A DNA stretch of 64,000 bases, from contig NZ_CAJGZP010000001.1 of assembly GCF_904846155.1 (NCBI RefSeq), positions 372,001 through 436,000 on the forward strand, given 5' to 3'. The notes under the pieces were generated by a model. That model did not search any database. It saw nothing but the letters and a program-made list of their open reading frames with translations, and was not told where the DNA came from. The first letter of the stretch is position 1. The number at the start of each line of letters is the position of its first letter. A program made the position numbers and the translations under genes. This DNA comes from Psychrobacter fulvigenes. GTDB taxonomy: Bacteria > Pseudomonadota > Gammaproteobacteria > Pseudomonadales > Moraxellaceae. Positions 20,492 to 29,373 of this stretch are shown here, piece after piece.

Positions 20492-21001
20492 ATGTCCATC
20501 AAATCTCTAATCATCAAACCTTTGTTGTTTGCTTTATTTTTCGCCAGTGCTACGTTGAGTACTATGTCTAGCCATGCCGCTGGATTGAGCGATTTATTTG
20601 GTAATAGCGCTAATAAATCTAAGTTCTTGCCTGTCGATGAGGCCTTTCAAGTCAATACCAATACCAAAGCCACTGCCAAAGGCACGCGCTTAACCATCAC
20701 GTTCGATATTACACCTGAGCACTATGTCTACAAAGACCAACTGAGCGCCACCTTCCCTAAAGGCGTCAGCGCCACGCCTTTTACGTTTAGTCAGTCGCCC
20801 GTGTCTATTGATGATCCCACCTTTGGACGTGTACCCGTATTCACCCAAAAAAGCGTGGTCGCCACCACCACGTTGAGCACCAATAATGGCAAAGCGGCTA
20901 AAAACGTCCCTGTTGTCATCGGCTGGCAAGGCTGCGCCAAGGCTGGGCTGTGCTATCCGCCAGAAAAAATCAAAACTAAGGTCAATATTGCTAAGCCATA
21001 A
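20492..21001 (+). CDS. Stand-alone DsbD N-terminal (alpha) domain protein
   Basis: The 169-residue secreted protein consists of a signal peptide (cleavage after SHA, about residue 30) and one DsbD-alpha immunoglobulin-like domain. It closely resembles residues 30-180 of the dsbD product encoded next, including FDITPEHYVYKD and the redox pair in GCAKAGLCYPPEKIKT. In DsbD this pair takes electrons from the membrane domain and reduces DsbC and other periplasmic partners. The present copy has no membrane or thioredoxin domain, so it would have to be reduced by the neighbouring DsbD. ATG 20492 follows AGG. It looks like a local duplication. Confidence 0.9.
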   Translation: MSIKSLIIKPLLFALFFASATLSTMSSHAAGLSDLFGNSANKSKFLPVDEAFQVNTNTKATAKGTRLTITFDITPEHYVYKDQLSATFPKGVSATPFTFSQSPVSIDDPTFGRVPVFTQKSVVATTTLSTNNGKAAKNVPVVIGWQGCAKAGLCYPPEKIKTKVNIAKP

Positions 21002-21064
21002 GTAGTTGAATGAGCAGTGTCAGCGCTGCGCATTAATCCGCTCAAGTATTAGTCATAATAAGTT

Positions 21065-21106
21065 ATACCATCTTTAAAAGTTAATCGTACTTTTTGGGTT
21101 TGGTAT
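21065..21106. repeat. Short copy of an ATACCA/TGGTAT-ended palindromic repeat
   Basis: The ends are ATACCA (21065) and TGGTAT (to 21106). The right part TTAATCGTACTTTTTGGG is shared in inverse with the 105-bp copy at 49720-49824, so this is an internally deleted version. It lies between the two DsbD-alpha genes. Confidence 0.6.
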
Positions 21107-21129
21107 TAGCAATAAAAAGGTAGCTCTTC

Positions 21130-23244
21130 ATGACTAACATGACGTCAAAAAAACCCCCTAATAAAAAGTCTTCTATATGGGCCTTAGCTTTGGTCAGTAC
21201 CTCATTAATGCTAGGACTGCCAACGACTGCTACGACCGCCCAAGCAGTCAGTTTGGGAGATTTGTTTGGCAATAACCAAAGCAGCGCCCAGAAGTTTTTG
21301 CCAGTGGGCGAGGCCTTTCAGGTCGGTCACACCACTCAGTCGACGGCTGAGGGCACACGCTTAGCGATCAATTTTGATATTACCCCTGAGCATTATGTCT
21401 ACAAAGACAAGATAATGCTGAGCTTACCCGATGGTGTGAGTGCTGCGCCCTTCGCTTTTAGTCAGACTGCGGTGACTATCGATGATCCCACCTTTGGGCA
21501 AGTGCCCGTGTTTGATCAAACCAATGTGGTGGCAACCACCACGCTGACAAACTCCAGTGGCAAGGCAATAGAGAATGCTGCGCTGACCATCGGTTGGCAG
21601 GGCTGTGCCAAAGCAGGGCTGTGCTACCCTCCTGAAAAGATTAAAACCACTATTAGCGTGGCAGCGCCTTCTCAAGCTTCTGCGGCCAATTCGTCTGCAA
21701 CTGCCGCGGCGTCAACATCTACGCAACCACAAGCACTGCAAGAGGCCAGCGCTAATGATGACGCTAACAATGAGGTTATCGGTGACGATGGGTTAGAGCG
21801 TGCTGCTGTAGATAATGACGTCATGGATAGTGATGTCATAGATTACGATGCGCTAGAGGGTGACGCAACGGCGACCAATAGCATCTCTGGGGCAGATGCT
21901 ACTACTGATGACGCTGTCGTTAATAGCAATAATAGTGGTGCCACAGATGGTAGCAGTGGCTTAGTCGATGGTGATCCGTTCGGCTTAGCCTCGCATCCTT
22001 GGTTGGCGCTAGGCCTGCTGTTTTTAGCGGGTCTGGGTTTGGCATTGACCCCCTGCGTCTTGCCAATGTTGCCCATCGTTGCCAATATCGTGGCGCGTCA
22101 GCAGAATCCAACCGTCAAAAAAGGCGTCATCTTGACCACCAGCTATGCCATTGGTGTGGCGACGGCTTACGGTATGCTCGGTGCTTTGATTGCCGTATTT
22201 GGTGAGTCCTTGGGTATTATCGGTTGGTTACAGAACCCAATTATTCTTATTAGCTTTGCCATTGTTTTTGTCTTATTAGCCTTGTATATGTTGGGTGTGT
22301 TTACGATTCGTCTGCCCCATGCGATCAGTCGTAAAATGCAAGGCCTGAGCCAAGCGGGTGATAGTAAGCTTGGTAGTACTGGCGGTAGCTTGGTGGCTGG
22401 ATTCTTATCAGCATTGGTCGTGTCGCCTTGTGTGTCCGCGCCATTATTTGGTGCGCTGCTTGCAGTCTCTACCATCGGTAGTCCGCTGCTTGGTTTTGCC
22501 GCGCTGTTTATGCTTGGGTTTGGTTTATCAGTGCCACTTATCATCATCGGTGCGACCCAAGGCAAGATTATGCCCAAGGCTGGCGAGTGGATGAACTGGG
22601 TGAAGCTAGGCTTTGCGCTGTTACTATTTGCAGTGGCGCTACTACTGGTTGAACGGGTATTTATCTCTCCTGTGATGCTGCTGGTATGGGCACTGTGGTT
22701 CATGGTCGTTGCAACATGGGCCTGGAGCTGGCTCGGTAAAGGTCGAATGCTGACCCAAGCGCTTGCTCTGGTCGCAGGTATTTGGGCAGCTATGTTGATT
22801 GTCGGCGCGGCACTGGGCAATGATGATAGTTTACATCCACTAGCCTCACTGAGCGCCGCTCCGATGATGATGCAATCAGCTGATGGTCAGGCGCTGGGCA
22901 ATAGTAGTGCCTCAGATGAGCATATCACCACGCTTGCCGAGCTAGATACCATCGTCGCTGACAACTCCAAAGTTATTGTTGATTTGACCGCTGACTGGTG
23001 CGTTGAGTGCCGTATCATGGACAAGAACCTTTTCCATAATCGTCCAGCGCAGATGCAAGGGTGGCAGTTGGTGAGACTTGATATCACGGACACCACTGAG
23101 CACTCTAAAGCGGTCTTATCACGCTATAAGTTATTTGGCCCGCCAGCATTGATGTATTATCAGGATGGTCAGCTGGTGAATCAGCAAGTGGGTGAGATTG
23201 GTCGCTCAGAGTTTGAGCAGACCTTGACGGCGCTCAATCGATAA
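21130..23244 (+). CDS. dsbD: Thiol:disulfide interchange protein DsbD
   Basis: DsbD moves electrons from cytoplasmic thioredoxin across the inner membrane to periplasmic DsbC and cytochrome c maturation. The 704 residues show a signal peptide, an alpha domain with GCAKAGLCYPP (about 158-165), then an Asp/Ser/Ala-rich low-complexity linker (about 185-275). A membrane domain with TPCVLPMLPIV and SPCVSAPL, whose cysteines form the transmembrane redox pair, spans about 285-575. A C-terminal thioredoxin domain has WCVECR near 623. The linker is longer than in E. coli DsbD (about 565 residues). ATG 21130 follows AAAGG. Confidence 0.95.
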   Translation: MTNMTSKKPPNKKSSIWALALVSTSLMLGLPTTATTAQAVSLGDLFGNNQSSAQKFLPVGEAFQVGHTTQSTAEGTRLAINFDITPEHYVYKDKIMLSLPDGVSAAPFAFSQTAVTIDDPTFGQVPVFDQTNVVATTTLTNSSGKAIENAALTIGWQGCAKAGLCYPPEKIKTTISVAAPSQASAANSSATAAASTSTQPQALQEASANDDANNEVIGDDGLERAAVDNDVMDSDVIDYDALEGDATATNSISGADATTDDAVVNSNNSGATDGSSGLVDGDPFGLASHPWLALGLLFLAGLGLALTPCVLPMLPIVANIVARQQNPTVKKGVILTTSYAIGVATAYGMLGALIAVFGESLGIIGWLQNPIILISFAIVFVLLALYMLGVFTIRLPHAISRKMQGLSQAGDSKLGSTGGSLVAGFLSALVVSPCVSAPLFGALLAVSTIGSPLLGFAALFMLGFGLSVPLIIIGATQGKIMPKAGEWMNWVKLGFALLLFAVALLLVERVFISPVMLLVWALWFMVVATWAWSWLGKGRMLTQALALVAGIWAAMLIVGAALGNDDSLHPLASLSAAPMMMQSADGQALGNSSASDEHITTLAELDTIVADNSKVIVDLTADWCVECRIMDKNLFHNRPAQMQGWQLVRLDITDTTEHSKAVLSRYKLFGPPALMYYQDGQLVNQQVGEIGRSEFEQTLTALNR

Positions 23245-23584
23245 CGCAGAGCGCGTAACTCTTCATCCTGTACATATAACGTCTTATTGTGTCTCAGATC
23301 CAGCGTATTGCTAAGAGCAGTGCGCTGGATTTTTTGTTAAAGATGAATAGGTTAGTAGCTGCGGATGGCGCTATCAATAACATTGTTGGCGGGCTGAACT
23401 AATAAACGTTTTTGGCAATTAAAGCTTGTATATAATGTTGATAACGCTAGTATAATGTCCGTATTTTCATTACAATAACGCAACAATGCTAGGTCAGAGA
23501 CCAGAGCGTATTCAATACTCAGTCGTTTGATAATAGCTACTTCAATATTTACTGGTCATTCTGCCAGTAAGATAAAGGATTTTT
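23245..23584. other. Intergenic region dsbD-pldA
   Basis: Apart from the terminator at 23298-23336, these 340 bp hold no gene. TATAAT-like hexamers around 23432 and 23450 are candidate -10 boxes for pldA, without a convincing -35. Confidence 0.35.
23298..23336 (+). terminator. Terminator of dsbD
   Basis: ATCCAGCG and CGCTGGAT form an 8-bp stem, followed by a run of T. Confidence 0.8.
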
Positions 23585-25033
23585 ATGTTTGCTCACAATA
23601 TCTCACCGCGTCAGGCAAATTGCCCAAGTACGACTGCTAATACTGATCAAGACACAGCATCTCAAGGTTGCAAGACTTATCTCAGCATCGCTGTCGGTGT
23701 AGCGTTGACTTGCTTTAGCATTCAAGGACATGCAGCCAGCAATGGTCAAGTCTATAACGAGCTACCTATGGAAGGTGTATCAATAGAGCAGACTTATAAG
23801 TCGCCACAAGGGGCTGTTTTGCGCTTAGAAGATCCTATGGCGACTACTGATAATATGGAATGGCTAAGTGAGGAGTTCATATCTCAGCAGACCAATCTAT
23901 TTTTAGAGTGCACGCAAGTACAAGCCAGTGCGGCGCGTTTGGCCTGTTATGATAAGGTGGCCGATCAAGGCAAAACACCAAGCTTTACTATGAACAAACA
24001 GCCTGTAGATCTAGCAAGGACTATCAAGAAAACGATATCAGGCAATCCGCAGTTCGTACTCGCAGGGCAGGATGCCGAAGAGGATGAGACGACTGAACAA
24101 CTTGCCGAACAGACAGCATCCAATGAGCGTCTAGATACCATCGGACTGACCAAAAGAGAAGCGCAAGTCTTAAAGGATGTGGGCGTCACGCAAACAGATA
24201 TCGAAAGGTACACTCCACTCAGCATGGCTTATGATCTCGATCAAAACGGCGAACGTGGTACGTGGACAGCCAGGCCACACAATCCTAACTATGTATTGCC
24301 TCTGTTCTATAGCTTCGATCCCAATCTTAGCCCCACCTCAAGTAGCGAAGAAGTAGAGAGAAGAGAGTACACCCCTAATGAGATACGCAATACAGAGCTA
24401 AAGTTCCAGTTGTCTCTAAAAACCAAAGTCGCCGAGGACTTGTTCAATACCAGATCTGATCTGTGGTTTGGTTATACTCAGCAAGCGCACTGGCAGGTCT
24501 ATAACGAAGACAACTCAAGACCGTTTCGCGCGACTGACTATCAACCAGAGATTTTCTTGACTCAACCGGTCACCGCCGATCTGCCTTTTGGAGGGCGTCT
24601 GCGTATGCTCGGAGTGGGGGCTGTGCATCATTCAAATGGTCGCTCTGACCCTATCTCACGGTCATGGAATCGTGCTTATCTGATGGGCGGTGCTGAATGG
24701 GGTAAACTCTCAGTCATACCACGCCTTTGGACGCGAATAAAAAATGAAAGCTCTGATACGGACGATAACCCAGACATCACAGACTACATGGGTCATGGTG
24801 ATTTGACTTTGTTATATGATTTGCCCAAACAGCAGAGCATCAGTAGTACCTTACGCTATAATACTGAGACCAAAAAAGGCGCAGCACAGATTGACTACAT
24901 CTACCCATTAACAAAGAATGTCAATGGCTATGTGCAACTGTTCCACGGTTATGGCGAATCCCTCATTGATTATAACCATGAGAATACGACTATCGGTGTT
25001 GGTATAGTGCTCAATGATTGGAAAGGGTTTTAA
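23585..25033 (+). CDS. pldA: Outer-membrane phospholipase A1
   Basis: PldA/OMPLA is an outer-membrane barrel that hydrolyses misplaced phospholipids. The catalytic signature is intact: VHHSNGRSDPISRSWNRAY near residues 346-364 supplies His, Ser and Asn. Barrel strands fill residues 250-482, ending with an aromatic-rich strand. The protein is about 190 residues longer than E. coli PldA. The extra N-terminal part contains FLECTQVQASAARLACYDKVAD, an RLACYD motif that recurs in small periplasmic proteins. A hydrophobic segment near residue 45 ending GHAAS is the likely signal peptide. ATG 23585 follows AAGGA. Confidence 0.93.
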   Translation: MFAHNISPRQANCPSTTANTDQDTASQGCKTYLSIAVGVALTCFSIQGHAASNGQVYNELPMEGVSIEQTYKSPQGAVLRLEDPMATTDNMEWLSEEFISQQTNLFLECTQVQASAARLACYDKVADQGKTPSFTMNKQPVDLARTIKKTISGNPQFVLAGQDAEEDETTEQLAEQTASNERLDTIGLTKREAQVLKDVGVTQTDIERYTPLSMAYDLDQNGERGTWTARPHNPNYVLPLFYSFDPNLSPTSSSEEVERREYTPNEIRNTELKFQLSLKTKVAEDLFNTRSDLWFGYTQQAHWQVYNEDNSRPFRATDYQPEIFLTQPVTADLPFGGRLRMLGVGAVHHSNGRSDPISRSWNRAYLMGGAEWGKLSVIPRLWTRIKNESSDTDDNPDITDYMGHGDLTLLYDLPKQQSISSTLRYNTETKKGAAQIDYIYPLTKNVNGYVQLFHGYGESLIDYNHENTTIGVGIVLNDWKGF

Positions 25034-25054
25034 TGAATCGATAAAGCATAACTG

Positions 25055-25864
25055 ATGCAGCGCTTAGCACCATATCAAAGTGGCTTATGGCTGGCAGAGT
25101 ATATTAATTTGTGCTGTCAGCTATGCCATGTCTATCGCAGCGCTCCGCAAGATCTAGCCTCTTGGCAATCAAATAACCTATCTCATACCCATAATAGTAC
25201 TCAATCTTTTCTCAGTCGGCTGCATTATAAATTCAATAAAGGTCTGTTATGTTCACGCTGTCATGACAGCATAGCGTGGCGACCGACCGCTTTCACTGTC
25301 GATATCGCCGCTGGCACCTCATTGCCCATTCAAGCGGCTACCTATTACGATTATCCACTTCGGCAAGTCATTCGCGCCTTTAAGCATCATGAGGACATGA
25401 CCAAGCTGCCACTTCTCGTGCATGTCATACGTCAGCTACCCAGACCAACAGGCTGCCATAGTGGCAACAGCGTCATCCTGCCTATGCCCACTACCGCAAA
25501 CCGCTTGGTAAAGCGCGGATTTGATCCAGTGACTATCTTGTCGCTCTATCTCTCTAAGCACTGGCAAATACCGCTGTGGCACGGCGTCAAACGCGTCGAT
25601 GACACCATTAGCCAGCAAGGTCTCACACGAGCCGAGCGTCTCACCAATCTTGATAATGCCTTTGTGCTCAGTGAGCTGCCTCCAGTCAAGCGTATCTTGT
25701 TGTTTGATGATGTTGCGACGACGGGTGCCAGCTTACAGGCGCTAGCACGTACCTTATATCAGCAGTCTGCTCCTGCCTTTTTGACTGATCAAGACAGCAC
25801 CACTCAATCCAAGCGTTATCACTTATCTGCCTACGCACTCGCGCATGGCAATATGGGCAAATGA
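25055..25864 (+). CDS. ComF-family phosphoribosyltransferase-like protein
   Basis: ComF proteins combine an N-terminal zinc-ribbon-like part with a PRTase fold and are linked to DNA uptake or Gnt metabolism. Here the cysteine pairs CQLC (about residue 23) and CSRC (about 69) are followed by YDYPLRQVIRAFKHHED and the PRPP-binding loop ILLFDDVATTGASL near residue 213. The 269 residues match the family. It starts 22 bp after pldA, so the two may share a transcript. A competence role is plausible beside the type IV pilus genes but not proven. Confidence 0.85.
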   Translation: MQRLAPYQSGLWLAEYINLCCQLCHVYRSAPQDLASWQSNNLSHTHNSTQSFLSRLHYKFNKGLLCSRCHDSIAWRPTAFTVDIAAGTSLPIQAATYYDYPLRQVIRAFKHHEDMTKLPLLVHVIRQLPRPTGCHSGNSVILPMPTTANRLVKRGFDPVTILSLYLSKHWQIPLWHGVKRVDDTISQQGLTRAERLTNLDNAFVLSELPPVKRILLFDDVATTGASLQALARTLYQQSAPAFLTDQDSTTQSKRYHLSAYALAHGNMGK

Positions 25865-26199
25865 CCATACAGTTGTAGAGATTAAGTTTTTAATGCAATA
25901 ATTATGTATACTTAATACTACAGATTTGTTTCCGTATGATTTATTGTGTTTGCTTTTGCGCATGACTCATGACTCTTTAATCAACGATCTGTCTGACGTA
26001 CTCGTATTTGGCATAAATCACATTTCAGTATACGAATATACTGGAACAAATCTTGCATGGTAAAGAGTGATAAGTAATAAACAGGCAAAGTCGTTTTAAA
26101 TAGATTCGTCAGTATTGATAAAGATATAAAAGGTAGTTGTACCTTAGTAAATGTGCAGCCGCTATAGATAACTATAGCCGTTATAAATAGGATTTTGAT
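25865..26199. other. Region upstream of the minor pilin operon
   Basis: These 335 bp contain no gene. A perfect hairpin GCTATAG-ATAA-CTATAGC lies at 26161-26178, about 20 bp before the fimU start, and would be in the leader RNA. I found no -24/-12 promoter here, unlike at the two pilin genes further down. Confidence 0.4.
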
Positions 26200-26682
26200 G
26201 TGAATGCATCTATAAATAGCTCATCACGCCAACGACCAATGTCCAGTGCAGGGTTTACCCTGATTGAGCTGATGGTGACTATTGCGGTATTGGCTATCAT
26301 TGTCAGCATTGCTGCGCCCAATATCAGTACCCAACTTGCCAATCAGCGGGTAAAGTCGACGACTGCCACATTGGTAAATGCGTTAAAAGAAGCTAAGGTC
26401 GAAAGTGTTATTAGAAGGCAGTCTCTAGAATTTAGCTTTGATGACGGTAGTCACTCAATGGTCATAATAAGTAAAAATGCTAACTCAGATGAGGTGGCAA
26501 GCTATAGTTATAATGCTAAAAATATAATAAAAGCGGATAAAGCCTCGATTACATTTCATCCAAGTAAACGTACAGATACAGTTGTCTTTAATATATGTGA
26601 TAGCAAAAATTCATCTGCCACGATGCAAGTTGTTGTCACTGCAGCTGCTAATATAAGTACCGCAGCAGGAGGAACTTGTTAA
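26200..26682 (+). CDS. fimU: Minor pilin, GspH/FimT/FimU family
   Basis: This is the first gene of the minor pilin operon; FimU-type pilins belong to the initiation complex of the type IV pilus. The prepilin motif [25 protein letters not shown] begins near residue 18, and the rest has the short GspH/FimT globular domain with two Cys (NICDSKN and the terminal GGTC). The start is GTG at 26200, with AGGA seven bases upstream. The stop codon overlaps the next start (TAATG). Confidence 0.85.
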   Translation: MNASINSSSRQRPMSSAGFTLIELMVTIAVLAIIVSIAAPNISTQLANQRVKSTTATLVNALKEAKVESVIRRQSLEFSFDDGSHSMVIISKNANSDEVASYSYNAKNIIKADKASITFHPSKRTDTVVFNICDSKNSSATMQVVVTAAANISTAAGGTC

Positions 26683-27245
26683 TGGCTCAATTAAATAGCC
26701 AGAGTGGGGTAGGCTTAATCGAGGTCATGGTGTCTTTGTTACTATTGGCAATCGCTGTGCTAGGGTTTAGTGCATTGCAGATAAGTGCGTTGAGTGCTAC
26801 AGATGAGAGCTTGGTACGTAGTCGTGCTATGAGCATGTCAAAACAGCTATCAGAAAACATGCGCTTGAATACTCTGTCTACCGATGATTTTATGACAGCA
26901 TTGAATACCCTGAACCAAGGTGCAGATAATATCACTAAGTATTGCGAAAAAGTTGCACAAGCAAGTAGTAGCTTTGATCAAGACAGCTGCAAATCAGATG
27001 CTTGTAACGCCGAAGAAATAGCAGCGCTGAACACATGGCAAGCTGCCAGCTTGGGCTGTGAACAAGACATTATGCTCAATATGACCACCTGCCCAGATAT
27101 GGCTGATATCAACGATAGACAATGCATCATTACCTCATGGGGTAAGACGCTACCTGTTCTAGACGATAGTATTGACAATGCTTGTGGCAATAGTAATGGA
27201 TCTTATAAATTAGGTTCACATTGTCTAGTAATGGAGGCTTATTAA
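26682..27245 (+). CDS. pilV: Type IV pilus minor pilin PilV
   Basis: PilV is a minor pilin needed for pilus assembly. It starts MAQLNSQSGVGLIEVMVSLLLLAIAVLGFSALQ, the PilV-type class III signal with VGLIEVM instead of FTLIELM, followed by SLVRSRAMSMSKQLSENMRLN. Residues 85-180 are cysteine-rich. ATG 26682 overlaps the fimU stop and has GGAGGA upstream; an in-frame TTG at 26676 is less likely. The gene ends in a one-base overlap with pilW. Confidence 0.88.
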   Translation: MAQLNSQSGVGLIEVMVSLLLLAIAVLGFSALQISALSATDESLVRSRAMSMSKQLSENMRLNTLSTDDFMTALNTLNQGADNITKYCEKVAQASSSFDQDSCKSDACNAEEIAALNTWQAASLGCEQDIMLNMTTCPDMADINDRQCIITSWGKTLPVLDDSIDNACGNSNGSYKLGSHCLVMEAY

Positions 27246-28348
27246 TGAAGACCTCAATCCGTCATCATTGTGATAAGACCCAAAAGGGATTTACACTAAT
27301 AGAGCTCATGATATCGTTGTTTTTAGGCCTCTTGGTATCTGCAGCAGCAATACAAGTCTATATAATCAATGCAAAAACAGCAGGCATACAGTCAAGTGCT
27401 TCAGAATTAGTCGAAGATGCTGCCTTTAACCTGCCCATTATTGAAAGAAGAGCACGCCTTGCAAACTTGGGGTTAGCAGATAATGTCGCAGCTAACGAGC
27501 CTGGCTCTGGTATCGTATTGACTAGTGCTAACAATGCTCTAGAAGATGAAGATGGTAATAAAGAATTGGACAATTTTCGAAACCCCAAAGTCCTAGCAGG
27601 TGATCCAAAACTGCCTAAAGATATTACTCTAGGAGGCTCTCCTATAGAGGTAGCTTTGTTGACTCGTACTGGCGACCAAGATGGAGGTACTCAGGCAAAT
27701 GAATGGACTGGTGCAAGTAATGTAAGCTCAAAAAGTGGTCAGCTGACCATTCAGTATCGCGCTCCACAAGACATGTATGATTGCGAAGGTAAGCTCGCTT
27801 TAGGGCCCAGACAGGTCACTATTGGTGGGGTAAAAGAAATCATTGACGGACAAGTTATTGTGGAGCGCTTTTATCTCAGGGCGCCGGATGCCTCGAAGCC
27901 CACAGAGCTCTCTTTATACTGTGATGCAGGTAAATATATTACTGAAATCATGGATGACTATGCTGAGCAAAGCAAGCCAGAAGAGAAACTGCCGAAGTCT
28001 GTAGAGTTTACCACCAATAGTGAAGTTAGAGATTTTGGTGACGCAGGCCAAGAGATTATGACCAATGTAGACTACTTCGATATATTATTGTCGACTAGAG
28101 ACAGTGATCTATTACAGTATTATACGGTAAAAGATTATTTAGACTTAGACATTGAGGACCAACCACCTATCGTAGGTATCAAGTATGGTCTGATTCTGCG
28201 TTCTGATAATGCAGTACTGACTGAAGAAGGCCCTTCTGAGTTCACTGTATTGGGCAAAAGTTCTACTATAAACAATGGCTTGAGCAAAAAATATCTACGT
28301 ACAGTAGTAGAGTCGTATGTGACATTAAGAAATATTGTAGATGAGTAA
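27245..28348 (+). CDS. pilW: Type IV pilus minor pilin PilW
   Basis: PilW is the large minor pilin of the priming complex. The N-terminus [39 protein letters not shown] is a class III signal followed by the pilin helix. The C-terminal half fits PilW, with SVEFTTNSEVRDFG and VGIKYGLILRS. ATG 27245 overlaps the pilV stop (TAATG) and follows GGAGG. At 367 residues it is slightly longer than the Pseudomonas protein. Confidence 0.87.
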   Translation: MKTSIRHHCDKTQKGFTLIELMISLFLGLLVSAAAIQVYIINAKTAGIQSSASELVEDAAFNLPIIERRARLANLGLADNVAANEPGSGIVLTSANNALEDEDGNKELDNFRNPKVLAGDPKLPKDITLGGSPIEVALLTRTGDQDGGTQANEWTGASNVSSKSGQLTIQYRAPQDMYDCEGKLALGPRQVTIGGVKEIIDGQVIVERFYLRAPDASKPTELSLYCDAGKYITEIMDDYAEQSKPEEKLPKSVEFTTNSEVRDFGDAGQEIMTNVDYFDILLSTRDSDLLQYYTVKDYLDLDIEDQPPIVGIKYGLILRSDNAVLTEEGPSEFTVLGKSSTINNGLSKKYLRTVVESYVTLRNIVDE

Positions 28349-28392
28349 ACAACACCTGATGTGCAAACCTGTCTCGCTTAGGTAATAATATT

Positions 28393-29313
28393 ATGAATAA
28401 GTATCCTAGATATCAGCTACCAACCTCTCAAAATGGGGCTACATTAATCGTGGTTTTAATGTTTTTGCTATTGATTATTGTAGTAGGTGCCATTGCCGTA
28501 CGAAATAGCATGACATCATTACGCTTAGCGACTAGCGATCAGGTGGATACTTTACTGTTAACTACTTCAGATACATCCAACAAAAACATCGAAAATATCA
28601 TCAATGATCCGACATACAGCAGTGAAAAAGCCAATATTCTCGGTCCGCTTGGGTTTTTCGGTTATTTTTTAAATACTGGTGCCACATCAAACCGTGGTGA
28701 CCAAGTTCTGTTTTGTTATCGTCCACGCCAAAACTATTTTTTTAAGATGTCAGAGGCAACTATTAATACTCCATCTGGGCAAAGTAAGCTGATAGGCGGT
28801 GCAGGATCAGGAGGTTTCTGTCGACCTAGTCAAGCTGATGACTTTGTCAATGCTCGTCAAAACGTGATGACTCAGGTGTCAGTGACCAGACCAAATACTC
28901 AATCATTACCAGTGACACCTTTTGGGAATGTACCGTTAGAGATAACCATCAACTCGGATGATCAGGCCAGTAGTTCGCCAAGCTTTCGTATTCACTCAAC
29001 CTCGTTTTTGCCAGCATTGTCAAACGTATCAGACGCAAAAATTACTGAGTGTCTCAAAAAACCCAGCGAAAACGCCGCATCATTTGTAGCCGCAATAGAT
29101 GAAGACGATCCGACCCAAAATACCTATTTCGGTGAAACTCGCAACGAGTGTTTGGCCAAGATTGGCGTACCGGCCAAGGTGTTGGTCAAGGAAGCCAAGC
29201 TAGAGAACGTTGTCGATACTGAGAACTGTATAGATTATGGTGAAGGTACTGGTGAAATATCTCAAGAGTGCCAAGATCTATTGGGCTTAACGCCTACTGG
29301 CAAAATAGCTTAG
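28393..29313 (+). CDS. pilX: Type IV pilus minor pilin PilX
   Basis: By position and N-terminus this is PilX: MNKYPRYQLPTSQNGATLIVVLMFLLLIIVVGAIAVRNS, the GATLIVVLM type of leader without the Glu+5, which is usual in PilX. PilX is the minor pilin that works with PilY1 at the pilus tip. The 306-residue product is longer than the about 200 of Pseudomonas PilX, with a variable soluble C-terminus. ATG 28393 follows AGG. It precedes pilY1 by 60 bp. Confidence 0.82.
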   Translation: MNKYPRYQLPTSQNGATLIVVLMFLLLIIVVGAIAVRNSMTSLRLATSDQVDTLLLTTSDTSNKNIENIINDPTYSSEKANILGPLGFFGYFLNTGATSNRGDQVLFCYRPRQNYFFKMSEATINTPSGQSKLIGGAGSGGFCRPSQADDFVNARQNVMTQVSVTRPNTQSLPVTPFGNVPLEITINSDDQASSSPSFRIHSTSFLPALSNVSDAKITECLKKPSENAASFVAAIDEDDPTQNTYFGETRNECLAKIGVPAKVLVKEAKLENVVDTENCIDYGEGTGEISQECQDLLGLTPTGKIA

Positions 29314-29373
29314 CTGGCAAGTTAACGGTTAACGTGGGTTACATTTATAACTAGTATATAGCAGGAATTCAAT

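Noticed and set aside
22167..22820. 217-codon ORF antisense to dsbD
   Set aside because: It lies fully inside the conserved membrane domain of dsbD and has no features of its own.
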